DNA of 34,158 nucleotides from Synergistaceae bacterium OttesenSCG-928-D05 (GCA_030266985.1 JAJDJB010000018.1:1-34158); one strand, 5' to 3'. Positions 8,737 to 18,090 are shown, counted from the first letter of the stretch. Program-made: numbers and translations. Notes: generated from the sequence alone by a model not told the origin.

Positions 8737-8808
8737 GTGATTCGCTGTTTTGAAAGTTTCGTCCCTGATGGAAAAGCAGCCGCATTATAAAAACAAAAAG
8801 GGGCTCTC

Positions 8809-8837
8809 TTTTAAATTTACGGAAGAAAAACTATAAT
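8809..8837 (+). promoter_or_regulatory. Weak candidate promoter for the BTAD/AAA regulator gene
   Basis: TATAAT at 8832-8837 is exact, but the -35 at 8809-8814 (TTTTAA, 17-nt spacer) is a poor match. This may mean that an activator is needed. The start codon follows 45 nt downstream. Confidence 0.4.
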
Positions 8838-8881
8838 GGATACTGGTGCGAATCGGCCATATTCGGAAAGGAGAGAGTTTT

Positions 8882-11800
8882 TTGCGCGAAAAAGTCAAGA
8901 TAAAGCTCTTGGGCAGGCCGGAAGTCTATATTGACGGCGAGCGTGCAAAGCTTCCTTTTAAACAGGCCGAGGCGCTTCTGTATTATCTGCTGATTAAGGG
9001 GGAAGCGACGAAATTTGTGTTGGCGGACATTATCTGGGAGAGCAAAGACCAGTCCGAAAAAGTTATGTCCAGCATGCGTAATGCGATCTATGTTTTGCGC
9101 AAACTTTTCGGCAAAGATTTTTTGATCGAGCCGGTGAAGAACACAATTCAAATCAACCCCAAATATTCTATGGAAGTGGACGTCGCGACGTTTTCCACGG
9201 GCAGCGATGGCGTCGATTTTTATCAAGGCGCGCTTCTTGAAGATTTTTACCTGAAGGATAACAATTTATACAATGAATGGGTCGAAGCAGAAAGACAACG
9301 GTATGCGGAACTTTATCAAAATCGTTTGCGAGCCGGGATCGATGATGCTTTTGCCAAGGGAGACTATGCGCGCTGTGAAACATTGTGTAAAGCCCTGATC
9401 GAAAGTGACGAATTTGACGAAAGCGGTTATTTTGGTCTGATCCGGCTTTATCATAAAAATCACGAGTATCTGAAAGCCGTCACGCTGTATGAAAAACTTG
9501 AAAAACTATACATGGAAGAACTTTTCGAAGTTCCAAGTCCCCGCACGCGCGAACTTATCGAGGTCGTAAAAGCGGAGCAGAAACGGGATTTTTCCGAATG
9601 GATCGAAAAAAAGACGGATACGAAGGCCGAGTCGAAGCCCTCCGCGTTTTTCTTCGGGCGTAAGCGTGAAAGCGCGCAGATTGCGGGGCAGGTTGAGACG
9701 TTTCTTTTAGGTGAACGGGCGCAGAGTGTCGTCCTAACAGGTGAGGGCGGCGTAGGTAAAACCTTCCTCGCGGAAAACGTGCTTTCCAGTTTTTCCGATC
9801 GGGAAGATATATTGATTTTGGAGTCGGTCTGTTATCGCGGTGAAGAAAAATATACGTTGAAACCGTGGCAGAAGATTTTAAAGCGTCTTATCGAAGAGGA
9901 CAGGAGCGGTGAGCACGCGTGGATTACGGACGCGATTTCGACGGTGCTGCCGTTTATGAGGAGCGGAAGGCCGAAGCATAAGCAAAAGGACGATGTCGGC
10001 GTTGTGAATTATCAGAATCTCGAACAGTCGATCGCCGAGATGCTTGTGCAGATGGGTGCGAAACGAAAGATGATCCTCTTTTTCGACGACGTGCAATGGG
10101 CCGATGAATCGTCACTTTCTCTGATTCGCCACATAATGACACTTGGCGCGAATACCACGGTCCTTTTTGTGATGACCTTCAAAGAGGAGGCAGTCAGCGG
10201 GGATTACACCGAGCGCTTTCTGGAAAATATGAAACTCACGGGGTTGCTGGACTCGTTGCCGCTCGGACGTTTCAGCTACGACGATACGCTGTCGATGACG
10301 CGCCTGTTGCTGCCGGAGCACGCTTTCACGCGCGATTTCGGGCTGCAGTTTTATTGCGAGACAGAGGGAAATCCGTTTTTTATCGTGGAAATGGTGAATA
10401 ATATCAAGGATAAAGGTTCGCTGGATGACATTACGCCGAACATCCGGGACGTCATAAAAAATCGCATCAGTTACCTGACGCAGGAGTGTCAGAGTCTGCT
10501 GGAGCTGATGTCTCTTTTCTTCGAGGGCGTTTCTTTTGACGTTCTTCTGGACCTGTCGAAGAAGGGCGAAATGGAGCTTGCCGATGCGCTGGAACAGCTT
10601 TTGACGAGGCATTTTATTCGCGAAGATGTCGAATCCGGCGAGATCGTCTATCGTTTTACGCACCAGAAAATTCCCGAGTATATCTACAAAAACATGTCGC
10701 AGGCCAAGAAACGGATTTTGCACGCCAAAGCAGCGCGCTGTTTCGAATTGCAGTTTGACAACAGCAGGGATGATTTCATGCTTTGCACGAAACTGATCTA
10801 TCATTTCGAACGTGCGGGCGAAAGGCTTAAATATCTGAAATATACCGTACGCTATATGCACGGCTATCTTGGCGTTGCGCATGAATATTTCCCAGTCGTA
10901 AGCAAGGGAATCATCGACGACGCTAGGGGCAGGGCGCTCCTGGCCGGAAATGCCTATAACGCGATGCACGATAGGATCGAGGAAGTCTCCGGTCTCCTGG
11001 AAAGCCTTATGCAGGAACTAAACGAGGATTTTACGACGTGGGACGAAGAGACGTTTGACACGATTTCTGAGAGCTATCATTTGATTGGGCGTTACCATAT
11101 CTTAAATTGCGATTATGTGCGCGGCGTTAAATATATTGAACAACTTAAACGCATCAACGGCCAGGCGGAAAATGCGCGGCAGGCGGATTATCTGGTCAAG
11201 GCCAACAAACAGCTGCTTTACATCCACATCAATATGGGGAATCCCTCGGACATGCTCGCCGTGATCCACGAAACGTTTGCGCTGCTTCCGATGCTCGGCG
11301 ATGCGGAAAAAACGGCTGTCTGGACGAGAATGCGCGGAATGGGAGAAATTATGTCCGGTATGCTGCCTGAGGGCGAGGTGGACCTTCTGACCGCGGCGGA
11401 AATTTTTAAAAATTGCCGTGACCGGAACAAGTACCTGTATAACCTTGCGGCAACTTATGCGTGGCTCGGCGAATCGAAACGACATCAAAGGGCGTCCGGT
11501 GAAGCGGATGCGTTTTATAAAAAAGCAATCGATACGCTGAACAACTTCCACTGGGTTGGCGGCGGTGCGACTTTTTACAGCTATGCGGGGATGAACGCTT
11601 ACGACAGCGGCGATTATGAAACCGCAGAACGCCATCTGCAAAACGCCTTTTCCCGTTACGACAAAGTAACGCAGCTTTGGGGCCGCGGTTTGGCGCGCGC
11701 TTATGCCGCCCTCCTTGCTGCGGATCGCAAAGAGTACGGCGAGGCATATGAAAATTTACTGCTCGCGCAGAAAAACGCGGACAAACTGGACAGTTTTTAT

Positions 11801-11989
11801 GAAAAAGGCGTAATCAGTAGAGTGCGCGCTCAGCTCGCCCGTCGAATGGAACGCGACACCCTTCTTACGGAGGCGCTTCGCGGCGCTGTCGAAAAATCAA
11901 GCAAAGAATATGCGCGTGAGGCGCAAGAATATCTGAAAAACGTTTACTCTCCGGTGGACGCAGCTTATCTGGAAGAATTACTTCGTTAG
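8882..11989 (+). CDS. Large transcriptional regulator: winged helix + BTAD + AAA ATPase + TPR
   Basis: The product has 1035 residues. Residues 1-90 form an OmpR-like winged helix (IKLLGRPEVYIDGE; SSMRNAIYVLRKLFG). Residues about 95-240 form a bacterial transcriptional activator domain of helical repeats (GALLEDFYLKDNNLYNEWVEAE). An AAA ATPase follows with Walker A GEGGVGKT (287-294) and Walker B ILFFDDVQW (about 398-406). The C-terminal half is TPR-like helical repeats. This SARP/AfsR-type architecture couples ATP-dependent assembly to promoter binding; its target is unknown. The TTG at 8882 is chosen because AAGGAG lies 8 nt upstream; an ATG at 8846 in the same frame has no RBS. The stop codon overlaps the convergent gene's stop. 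Confidence 0.85.
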   Translation: MREKVKIKLLGRPEVYIDGERAKLPFKQAEALLYYLLIKGEATKFVLADIIWESKDQSEKVMSSMRNAIYVLRKLFGKDFLIEPVKNTIQINPKYSMEVDVATFSTGSDGVDFYQGALLEDFYLKDNNLYNEWVEAERQRYAELYQNRLRAGIDDAFAKGDYARCETLCKALIESDEFDESGYFGLIRLYHKNHEYLKAVTLYEKLEKLYMEELFEVPSPRTRELIEVVKAEQKRDFSEWIEKKTDTKAESKPSAFFFGRKRESAQIAGQVETFLLGERAQSVVLTGEGGVGKTFLAENVLSSFSDREDILILESVCYRGEEKYTLKPWQKILKRLIEEDRSGEHAWITDAISTVLPFMRSGRPKHKQKDDVGVVNYQNLEQSIAEMLVQMGAKRKMILFFDDVQWADESSLSLIRHIMTLGANTTVLFVMTFKEEAVSGDYTERFLENMKLTGLLDSLPLGRFSYDDTLSMTRLLLPEHAFTRDFGLQFYCETEGNPFFIVEMVNNIKDKGSLDDITPNIRDVIKNRISYLTQECQSLLELMSLFFEGVSFDVLLDLSKKGEMELADALEQLLTRHFIREDVESGEIVYRFTHQKIPEYIYKNMSQAKKRILHAKAARCFELQFDNSRDDFMLCTKLIYHFERAGERLKYLKYTVRYMHGYLGVAHEYFPVVSKGIIDDARGRALLAGNAYNAMHDRIEEVSGLLESLMQELNEDFTTWDEETFDTISESYHLIGRYHILNCDYVRGVKYIEQLKRINGQAENARQADYLVKANKQLLYIHINMGNPSDMLAVIHETFALLPMLGDAEKTAVWTRMRGMGEIMSGMLPEGEVDLLTAAEIFKNCRDRNKYLYNLAATYAWLGESKRHQRASGEADAFYKKAIDTLNNFHWVGGGATFYSYAGMNAYDSGDYETAERHLQNAFSRYDKVTQLWGRGLARAYAALLAADRKEYGEAYENLLLAQKNADKLDSFYEKGVISRVRAQLARRMERDTLLTEALRGAVEKSSKEYAREAQEYLKNVYSPVDAAYLEELLR

Positions 11990-13158
11990 TCGGCGTTTTT
12001 TTCTTCGAATTTCAAACGGATCAGGACGACTTCCGGGCGTGCGTTGTTACGAACCCGCGGTCCCCAAGTCCCTGCTCCGATCGTCACAAAATAATTTGTA
12101 TCGCCGCGTTTTGAAAATCCGCGGGCGTTTTCGTAAACGCGTTCTACAACATAATTAAACGGCCATAATTGCCCGTTGTGCGTATGGCCTGAAAGCTGAA
12201 GTACGGCGCCGATTTCCTCCGCGTCGCGCAGATTCCGCGGTTGATGGTCGAGTACGATAACCGGAAGACTCTTTTGCGCTTCAGGTACTTTTTCGATGAT
12301 GCTTCGCAGCGTCGCGCGTGCTTCTCCTGTAAAGCGCGATTTTGAATAATCGTCTCGTCCGATCACAAGCACAGAATCGCCTAGTATCGACGTTTCGTCG
12401 CGCAAAAGCTGTATGCCGGCGTTGCGCATCAGCTCGATAGCTCCGTCGGCCTCGCCCGAAATATATTCATGATTGCCCAAGATTCCCCATATCCCGAAAC
12501 GCGGCTGTATCTGCGCAAAAGCGCCCGCGATTTTTTCGCGGTCCAGCAGGAGCCGGTCGTCGATCAAATCCCCCAGAACGAATAGCACGTCCGGTTTATA
12601 TCTTACAATCCGTTCCAGTGAATCGGACAAAAAATCTGCGTCGACAAGCCTGCCGAGATGCACGTCGGAAATGGCCGCAATCGTGAGAGTGTTGTCCGGC
12701 AGATGTAAATGCTCCGTATTTTCGACTTCTGCCGTTATGGTAATTTCATTGATGCGGGGAAAGGAAGCGTTTAGAAAGCCGCAGGCGGCAATTATCAGCG
12801 CAAGGAGAAAAACGCATCGAAACGCGCAGTAAGAGTGTGAGCGTTTTGTGTAGGGATGCTTGACCCGATGTGAAATTGTGCGGATTAGAGAGAGTAAATC
12901 TGCCAGCAGGATGATAGGGAAAAGATAGAGAAACGTTCCTATCCAAACGGAACCAATTCGAAGCATGACAAGTTCTGGCATCGAAATGCCCGGGTGTCTG
13001 AAAAAAAGCGGAAAGCCGCACATGATCGCAATGAGTGCGATGCAAAAAAATATGCGCAGAAAATTTTTCCCGCGCAGCGCGCGCCAGAACCACCAAACGA
13101 TCCATACATTTGCGATGCAATAAACGATTAGCCCGTACTGAAAAAAGAACCGCCACAT
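11986..13158 (-). CDS. Membrane-anchored metallophosphoesterase (YkuE-like)
   Basis: The product has 390 residues. Four hydrophobic segments in the first 140 residues anchor it in the inner membrane. The C-terminal domain has the calcineurin-like metal motifs in order: ISDVHLGR, LGDLIDD, LGNHEY, LDHQP and SGHTHNGQ, which bind two metal ions. In this family the proteins are often annotated as UDP-2,3-diacylglucosamine- or phosphodiester-hydrolases; the substrate cannot be told from sequence. The ATG at 13158 has AGGTGAG upstream. It lies 27 nt downstream of the AraC gene and is probably co-transcribed with it. Its last bases overlap the convergent regulator gene by 4 nt, with no room for a terminator. 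Confidence 0.9.
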   Translation of the reverse strand: MWRFFFQYGLIVYCIANVWIVWWFWRALRGKNFLRIFFCIALIAIMCGFPLFFRHPGISMPELVMLRIGSVWIGTFLYLFPIILLADLLSLIRTISHRVKHPYTKRSHSYCAFRCVFLLALIIAACGFLNASFPRINEITITAEVENTEHLHLPDNTLTIAAISDVHLGRLVDADFLSDSLERIVRYKPDVLFVLGDLIDDRLLLDREKIAGAFAQIQPRFGIWGILGNHEYISGEADGAIELMRNAGIQLLRDETSILGDSVLVIGRDDYSKSRFTGEARATLRSIIEKVPEAQKSLPVIVLDHQPRNLRDAEEIGAVLQLSGHTHNGQLWPFNYVVERVYENARGFSKRGDTNYFVTIGAGTWGPRVRNNARPEVVLIRLKFEEKNAD

Positions 13159-13185
13159 TTTTTCTCACCTGCCCCTGCGTTTCTA

Positions 13186-14082
13186 TTATAAAGCTGATTT
13201 TCTCGATTGGTTCGACGTATTTATTTCTTCATCTATAAGGCGTGCGTCTTTGAAAGCTTGTTTGTACTTTCCCGGCGTCTGCCCGACGATTTTTTTAAAC
13301 GTTGTGATGAACGCCGCATTATTTATGAAACCGGATTCCTCTCCGCTCACCTGGACAGAACAGCCGCGCCGCAGCAGAAGGCAGGAGTTCTGTATTCGCA
13401 CGGAAGTAATATATTCTCCCAGACTGATCCCGATCGTTTTTTTAAAAATACGGCAGAAATACTGCTTGTTGAAATGAAATTTTTTTGCAATCGTTTCGAG
13501 CGAAAGCTGTTCCGTCATATTTTCATTGATATAGGTGAGGATTGGCTGAATGCGCGTAAAATTTTTACTATCCACACGATTTGGACTTCTTCCGATCTTT
13601 GATAGTTCCCCGAGCTCAATCAGCAATTCAAAAAAAGCGTTTCTGCCGCGAACATCTGCGCCAAAACCGGAATATGGACATAGGCAGCGTTCAAACGTTT
13701 TGATCATTTCAGCAACGGCATCTTCTTCAAGCTGAATATAGCGGTCCTTTCCCTGAAAGCATCGCAGCAAGTCCGTTTTCGGTGTGGAGAAGGCAGCGAC
13801 ATCCTCTGGGGAAAAATGCAGCACATAGCGCGCATATTCTCCGTCGCCGGATCTGTTTGTCTTATGCAGTGTTGTCGGATCCAGCGGCAGGACGGTGCCG
13901 CGTCGCAAACGATAAAGCTCCGTGCCGATGAGACATTCGCAGCCGCCTTCTACGACAAAAAGCACTTCGCACATATTGTGGAAATGATAGTGCTCCATCT
14001 GCCATTCTGTGTTTCGATTGAGACAAAGCGTGAATAAATTTTGCAAGCGCTGCTCCTCCGGTTTATCTGATTGCGTTTCCAT
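13186..14082 (-). CDS. AraC family transcriptional regulator with N-terminal cupin
   Basis: The product has 298 residues. The N-terminal half is a cupin-type sensor domain (HYHFHNMCEVLFVVEGG; the His-rich part resembles a ligand or metal pocket). The C-terminal 100 residues carry two helix-turn-helix motifs: SLETIAKKFHFNKQYFCRIFKKTIG and CSVQVSGEESGFINNAAFITTFKKIVGQTPGKYK, the AraC/XylS signature. It is transcribed away from the lactate dehydrogenase/EtfBA operon, so it is the natural candidate regulator of that operon; this is positional inference. The ligand is unknown. The start is the ATG at 14082, with no strong RBS visible. Confidence 0.9.
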   Translation of the reverse strand: METQSDKPEEQRLQNLFTLCLNRNTEWQMEHYHFHNMCEVLFVVEGGCECLIGTELYRLRRGTVLPLDPTTLHKTNRSGDGEYARYVLHFSPEDVAAFSTPKTDLLRCFQGKDRYIQLEEDAVAEMIKTFERCLCPYSGFGADVRGRNAFFELLIELGELSKIGRSPNRVDSKNFTRIQPILTYINENMTEQLSLETIAKKFHFNKQYFCRIFKKTIGISLGEYITSVRIQNSCLLLRRGCSVQVSGEESGFINNAAFITTFKKIVGQTPGKYKQAFKDARLIDEEINTSNQSRKSAL

Positions 14083-14122
14083 ATTATGATTGTAGCAAAA
14101 AGGATAAAATTTAAAAACTTTT

Positions 14123-14157
14123 AGCGAATTTTTAAAAAGTATTTTGCGTGATTCGCT
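14123..14157. promoter_or_regulatory. Candidate operator in the AraC / dehydrogenase divergent region
   Basis: AGCGAAT at 14123-14129 and its complement ATTCGCT at 14151-14157 form a spaced 7-bp inverted repeat, in an otherwise AT-rich 113-nt intergenic region. I could not assign convincing -35/-10 pairs in it. The operator role is only a suggestion. Confidence 0.25.
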
Positions 14158-14195
14158 GTTATGCTGTGTCGGAGAACTTTGGGAGGAGACGAGCC

Positions 14196-15785
14196 TTGAG
14201 TCAACTAATCAGAAAATATTCGGACGATTATGCGGAATATATGCGGGATGAATCCCGTACGACCGGTTATGCGGAGACGATCTCATTTCCGAAAACGGAA
14301 GAAGACGTGCGCGAAATTCTGGGAGCGCTCGCGCCGTCGAAAACCAGCATTACCGTACAAGCCGCGCGGACTGGCCTGGCCGCGGGTGCGGTGCCGTTTG
14401 GCGGGCACGCGATGAACATTGTGCGGATGAATCGTGTGCTTGGCCTGCGCAAGGGTGAAAACGGCCTATTTTATGTGCGCGTGCAGCCCGGTGTGATTTT
14501 GTCGCAGCTCAAAAAGGACATCGAGGAAAAACGCTTCGATACAAAAGGCTGGAGCAGCGAATCGCTCGCTGCGCTTGCGGAATTTGAGGCCGCATCGGAG
14601 CAGTTTTTTCCCACTGACCCGACAGAAACGTCGGCCTGTATCGGCGGAATTGTCGCGTGCAATGCTTCGGGCGCGCGCAGCTATCTTTATAAATCGGCGC
14701 GCGGGCATATTTCCGGCGTGCGCTTGATGCTGTCTGACGGCGGCATAATCGCGCTGCGGCGCGGATGCGTTTTCGCGAAAGGACGCACGCTTGAGCTGCC
14801 AAAAGAAAACGGCGGCACGCTTATTGTTCCGCTTCCTTCCTATCAAATGCCAGCGACGAAAAACGCGTCCGGATATTATGTAGCGGACGACATGGACGCA
14901 ATTGATTTGATCATCGGTTCCGACGGGACGCTTGGAATCATGACGGAAATCGAGCTTGAACTTTTGCCGCTCCCGGCGGCAATTTGGGGAGTCAGTACTT
15001 TTTTCGACTCTGAAAAAAAAGCAATCCATTTTGTACAAAAAATGCGCGAAAAAGTTTCGAACGTAGCCGCGATCGAATATTTCGACGTCGGCGCAATTAA
15101 TATTTTGCGCGATCAGAAAAAAACGAACGCTGCCTTTGCGCAATTGCCCGATGTTGAATCATGGGCGGCATGCTGCGTCTATACGGAGCTGCACTGTCAT
15201 GGTGAAGAAAGCGCCTTAGAAAAATTGTACGAAATTGGCGTGTGTATCGCAGAAAGCGGCGGGGATGAAAACAAAACATGGGTCGCGCGCAATGCGCGCG
15301 ATCTTGAACAGCTGCAATTTTTCCGCCACGCAGTGCCTGAAAGCACAAATATGATGATCGATAAGCGCAGGCAGATTGATCCTGCCATCACAAAACTTGG
15401 CGCGGACATGTCTGTGCCGGACGAATATCTCGAAGATGTTGTTGCGTTGTATCGCGCAGGGCTTGAAGAATATGGTCTCGAAAGTGCGATATGGGGGCAT
15501 ATTGGCGACAACCACCTGCATGTCAACATCCTGCCGCGTGACGGCGCGGACTTTAAAAAAGGAAAAGAACTTTACGCAAAGTGGGCGCGCGTCATTACGG
15601 ATATGGGCGGTGCCGTCTCTGCGGAACACGGCGTCGGAAAGATCAAAGCTCCCTTCCTTGAAGTCATGTATGGGCGCGAGCATATTATCGAAATGGCAAA
15701 GATGAAATATGCATTTGACCCCGGTTTTATTTTCGGGCGCGGCAATATGTTTCCTGCGGATGTGCAGGAAGAGGTGCAGCTATGA
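14196..15785 (+). CDS. FAD-linked 2-hydroxyacid dehydrogenase, probably D-lactate dehydrogenase (LctD/GlcD type)
   Basis: The product has 529 residues. Its PCMH-type FAD domain includes VQAARTGLAAGA, FPTDPTETSACIGGIVACNASGAR and IIGSDGTLGIMTEIELELLPLP. The C-terminal substrate domain carries WGHIGDNHLHVNILPRD and GGAVSAEHGVGKIK, as in GlcD, D-lactate and D-2-hydroxyglutarate dehydrogenases. It oxidises a 2-hydroxyacid to a 2-oxoacid and should pass electrons to the Etf encoded immediately downstream. The start is the TTG at 14196, with GGAGGAG 7 nt upstream; a more distal ATG at 14148 lacks an RBS. Its stop overlaps the etfB start (ATGA). Lactate is the most likely substrate from the operon, but glycolate or hydroxyglutarate cannot be excluded. 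Confidence 0.87.
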   Translation: MSQLIRKYSDDYAEYMRDESRTTGYAETISFPKTEEDVREILGALAPSKTSITVQAARTGLAAGAVPFGGHAMNIVRMNRVLGLRKGENGLFYVRVQPGVILSQLKKDIEEKRFDTKGWSSESLAALAEFEAASEQFFPTDPTETSACIGGIVACNASGARSYLYKSARGHISGVRLMLSDGGIIALRRGCVFAKGRTLELPKENGGTLIVPLPSYQMPATKNASGYYVADDMDAIDLIIGSDGTLGIMTEIELELLPLPAAIWGVSTFFDSEKKAIHFVQKMREKVSNVAAIEYFDVGAINILRDQKKTNAAFAQLPDVESWAACCVYTELHCHGEESALEKLYEIGVCIAESGGDENKTWVARNARDLEQLQFFRHAVPESTNMMIDKRRQIDPAITKLGADMSVPDEYLEDVVALYRAGLEEYGLESAIWGHIGDNHLHVNILPRDGADFKKGKELYAKWARVITDMGGAVSAEHGVGKIKAPFLEVMYGREHIIEMAKMKYAFDPGFIFGRGNMFPADVQEEVQL

Positions 15786-16582
15786 GGTGCGTCGTTTGTA
15801 TCAAGCAGGTTCCGTCGACGACCAAAGTAAAACTGGATCCGGTCACAAAGACGATCATACGCGACGCCAGACAGTCTGTCGTGAATCCCTTCGATGCCTA
15901 CGCGATTGAAGAGGCGGTGCGCGTCAAGGAAAAAACGAACGGCAGCGTCAGCGTGCTCAGCATGGGAATTCCCGCAACGGAGCGCTTGCTGCGGGATGCG
16001 GTGGCTCGAGGCGCGGATCGCGCGTTGCTTCTGAGCGATCGCGCGTTCGCGGGCGCCGACACACTGGCGACTTCCTACACACTTTCGCTTGGTATTCGGC
16101 GTCTGGGCGCATTCGATTTGATTTTCTGCGGAAAGATGGCTGTCGACGGCGATACGGCGCAGATTGGTCCCGAGCTTGCCGAAACCCTAGGGATTCCGCA
16201 TGTTACGGACGTTACGGAGATTTTGGAGCTAGGCGAAAAAGAAATAAAAGTACGGCGTGCCACTGATGAGGGATATGAAATTTTAAAAGTAACGTTACCG
16301 GCGCTTTTGTGTGTCGTTAAGGACATCAATATGCCGCGTATGCCGTCGATCGCTGGGATTCGTTACAGCCAGGCGGCGCCTTTTGAAGTTCTTGGCGCGG
16401 AAGCTCTGTCTGCAGATATAGCGCGTACGGGACTAGATGGTTCACCGACACAGGTCGTCCACACCTTTACGCCGGAGCGCGCGGGCGAATGCGTCCAAAT
16501 TGACGGAGACTGCAAAACACAGGCAGTGAAAATGCTTGGATTGATCGCGGCAGAGACAAAAACTGCGGAAGGAGGCAATTAA
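15782..16582 (+). CDS. etfB: Electron transfer flavoprotein, beta subunit
   Basis: The product has 266 residues. The family N-terminus CVVCIKQVPSTTKV and the VNPFDAYAIEEAVRVKE block are present, followed by the conserved RGADRALLLSD and FCGKMAVDGDTAQIGPELAE segments. EtfB binds a nucleotide or the second flavin and pairs with EtfA to accept electrons from the dehydrogenase encoded upstream. The ATG overlaps the dehydrogenase stop codon (ATGA), which implies translational coupling. Because it is paired with a ferredoxin-fused EtfA and an FAD-linked dehydrogenase, a bifurcating/confurcating role is likely. Confidence 0.92.
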   Translation: MRCVVCIKQVPSTTKVKLDPVTKTIIRDARQSVVNPFDAYAIEEAVRVKEKTNGSVSVLSMGIPATERLLRDAVARGADRALLLSDRAFAGADTLATSYTLSLGIRRLGAFDLIFCGKMAVDGDTAQIGPELAETLGIPHVTDVTEILELGEKEIKVRRATDEGYEILKVTLPALLCVVKDINMPRMPSIAGIRYSQAAPFEVLGAEALSADIARTGLDGSPTQVVHTFTPERAGECVQIDGDCKTQAVKMLGLIAAETKTAEGGN

Positions 16583-16583
16583 C

Positions 16584-17807
16584 ATGGCGGGCCTAGTAAT
16601 CGACCGGGAAAAATGCACAGGATGCGGATTATGTCTGAAAAGTTGTGCGGTAAACGCGCTTTCCGTAAAAAATGGATCCGCGGCAGTCAGTGACGTTTGC
16701 GTCATGTGCGGTGTCTGTGTGGATGTTTGCCCCTTCAACGCAATTTTAATTGAAAAAAAAGAAGCGGCAGAAACGGAAGCCTTCCTTTATAAAGATGTCT
16801 GGGTCTTTGCGGAACAATCCGCAGGTACGCTCGCTTCCGTTTCACTTGAACTGACGGGCGAGGGACGTAGACTTGCCGATGCGCGGCGCTGTGCGCTTGT
16901 CGCAGTTCTTTCCGGTAAAAACGGACAGGAAAACGCAAAAGTCCTTATCGCGGCCGGGGCAGACAAAGTAATTTTTTGCCCTGACGAGCGCCTTGCCGAA
17001 AATAATGACGAAGCCTATGCCGATTACGTAAGCAGTTTGATTGAAAAATATAAGCCTGAGGCAGTGCTGTTCGGCGCTACGAAATTTGGGCGGTCACTTG
17101 CACCGCGTGTGGCGGCGCGTGTAAAAACAGGTTTGACGGCCGATTGCACGGTGCTTGAAATTGATCCGGAAACAAAATTGCTGCGCCAGACACGCCCGGC
17201 TTTCGGCGGCAATCTAATGGCTACAATCGTCTGTCCTGCCCACCGGCCGCAGATGGCGACGGTTCGCCCCGGAATCATGGCGGCTCCGGAACCTGATTTC
17301 TCCAGATGCGGTGAACTTGTTGAAGAAACATTTTTCGCGCGAACAGTGCCCGCAATCGAGCTGCTCGAAAAAATAAAAACAGATAAAACGATGTCCATCG
17401 CAGATGCACAAATTATCGTCGACGCAGGGCGCGGGATTGGAAACCAGAAAAACCTTGCGCTTGTAAAAGAATTTGCGGATCTGATTGGGGCCGAGCTAGG
17501 CTGTTCTCGCCCGCTTGTGGACATGGGCTGGTGCGAATACAGACACCAGGTTGGCCAAACGGGATGCTCTGTCGCTCCAAAACTTCTAATCACGTTCGGC
17601 GTGTCGGGCGCGATTCAGCACTTGGCAGGCATCGCCCGCGCAGAAAAAATCATTGCGGTCAACAGCGACCCGGAGGCGCCAATTTTCGGCGTTGCGCATT
17701 ACGCCGTTGTCGGGGATTGTGTTGAAATTTTAAAAGAAATGATTGCCGCGCTGAAGCAGGGTGGCGCATCTCTTTCTAAGTTGCCCGTGCCGGTATTCAG
17801 GAAATAA
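16584..17807 (+). CDS. etfA: Electron transfer flavoprotein, alpha subunit with N-terminal ferredoxin domain
   Basis: The product has 407 residues, against about 310-340 for a plain EtfA; the excess is an N-terminal 2[4Fe-4S]-type domain with two motifs, C11-C14-C17-C21 and C39-C42-C45-C49-P. The C-terminal FAD domain is typical: AGRGIGNQKN, HQVGQTGCSVAPKL and GVSGAIQHLAGI, with SDPEAPIF. The ATG follows the etfB stop by one base, and its GGAGG lies in the end of etfB. The fused cluster matches LctC of the lactate dehydrogenase/Etf complex known from Acetobacterium woodii, where lactate oxidation by NAD is driven by reduced ferredoxin. Confidence 0.93.
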   Translation: MAGLVIDREKCTGCGLCLKSCAVNALSVKNGSAAVSDVCVMCGVCVDVCPFNAILIEKKEAAETEAFLYKDVWVFAEQSAGTLASVSLELTGEGRRLADARRCALVAVLSGKNGQENAKVLIAAGADKVIFCPDERLAENNDEAYADYVSSLIEKYKPEAVLFGATKFGRSLAPRVAARVKTGLTADCTVLEIDPETKLLRQTRPAFGGNLMATIVCPAHRPQMATVRPGIMAAPEPDFSRCGELVEETFFARTVPAIELLEKIKTDKTMSIADAQIIVDAGRGIGNQKNLALVKEFADLIGAELGCSRPLVDMGWCEYRHQVGQTGCSVAPKLLITFGVSGAIQHLAGIARAEKIIAVNSDPEAPIFGVAHYAVVGDCVEILKEMIAALKQGGASLSKLPVPVFRK

Positions 17808-17841
17808 AACATTAGGAAACTACTTTTCTTCACGGAATATA

Positions 17842-17880
17842 AATAGTGCGCCGTTTTCATCGCGAAAACGGCGCACTATT
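17842..17880. terminator. Bidirectional terminator between etfA and tRNA-Thr
   Basis: A perfect 17-bp stem (17842-17858 with 17864-17880, loop ATCGC). It ends the plus-strand dehydrogenase/Etf transcript and, read the other way (followed by TTTATATT), the minus-strand tRNA. Confidence 0.85.
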
Positions 17881-17886
17881 TTATTC

Positions 17887-17962
<76 letters not shown>

Positions 17963-17992
17963 GAAGCGTTTATACGAGAACATGCAGGAAGC

Positions 17993-18020
17993 ATTTTACA
18001 TTATTTTCGGAGTTCGTCAA
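17993..18020 (-). promoter_or_regulatory. Promoter of tRNA-Thr
   Basis: Minus strand: TTGACG (18020-18015), 16-nt spacer, TAAAAT (17998-17993), placed about 24-30 nt before the mature tRNA 5' end. Confidence 0.6.
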
Positions 18021-18060
18021 GAGAGCAGGAGCCTTTACAAAGCTTTAACAGTCCAATCGA

Positions 18061-18090
18061 TTGTCTCGCGTATACTATACGGAGTATAAT
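18061..18090 (+). promoter_or_regulatory. Promoter of the two-component system operon, with a small inverted repeat
   Basis: TTGTCT (18061-18066), 18-nt spacer and TATAAT (18085-18090). TATACT (18071-18076) and AGTATA (18083-18088) form an inverted repeat that overlaps the -10, so a repressor or autoregulation is possible. Confidence 0.55.

Noticed and set aside
10112..10969. 285-codon minus-strand frame inside the BTAD/AAA regulator gene
   Set aside because: It is antisense to the conserved ATPase domain; its composition is typical of a shadow frame and it has no RBS or family resemblance.
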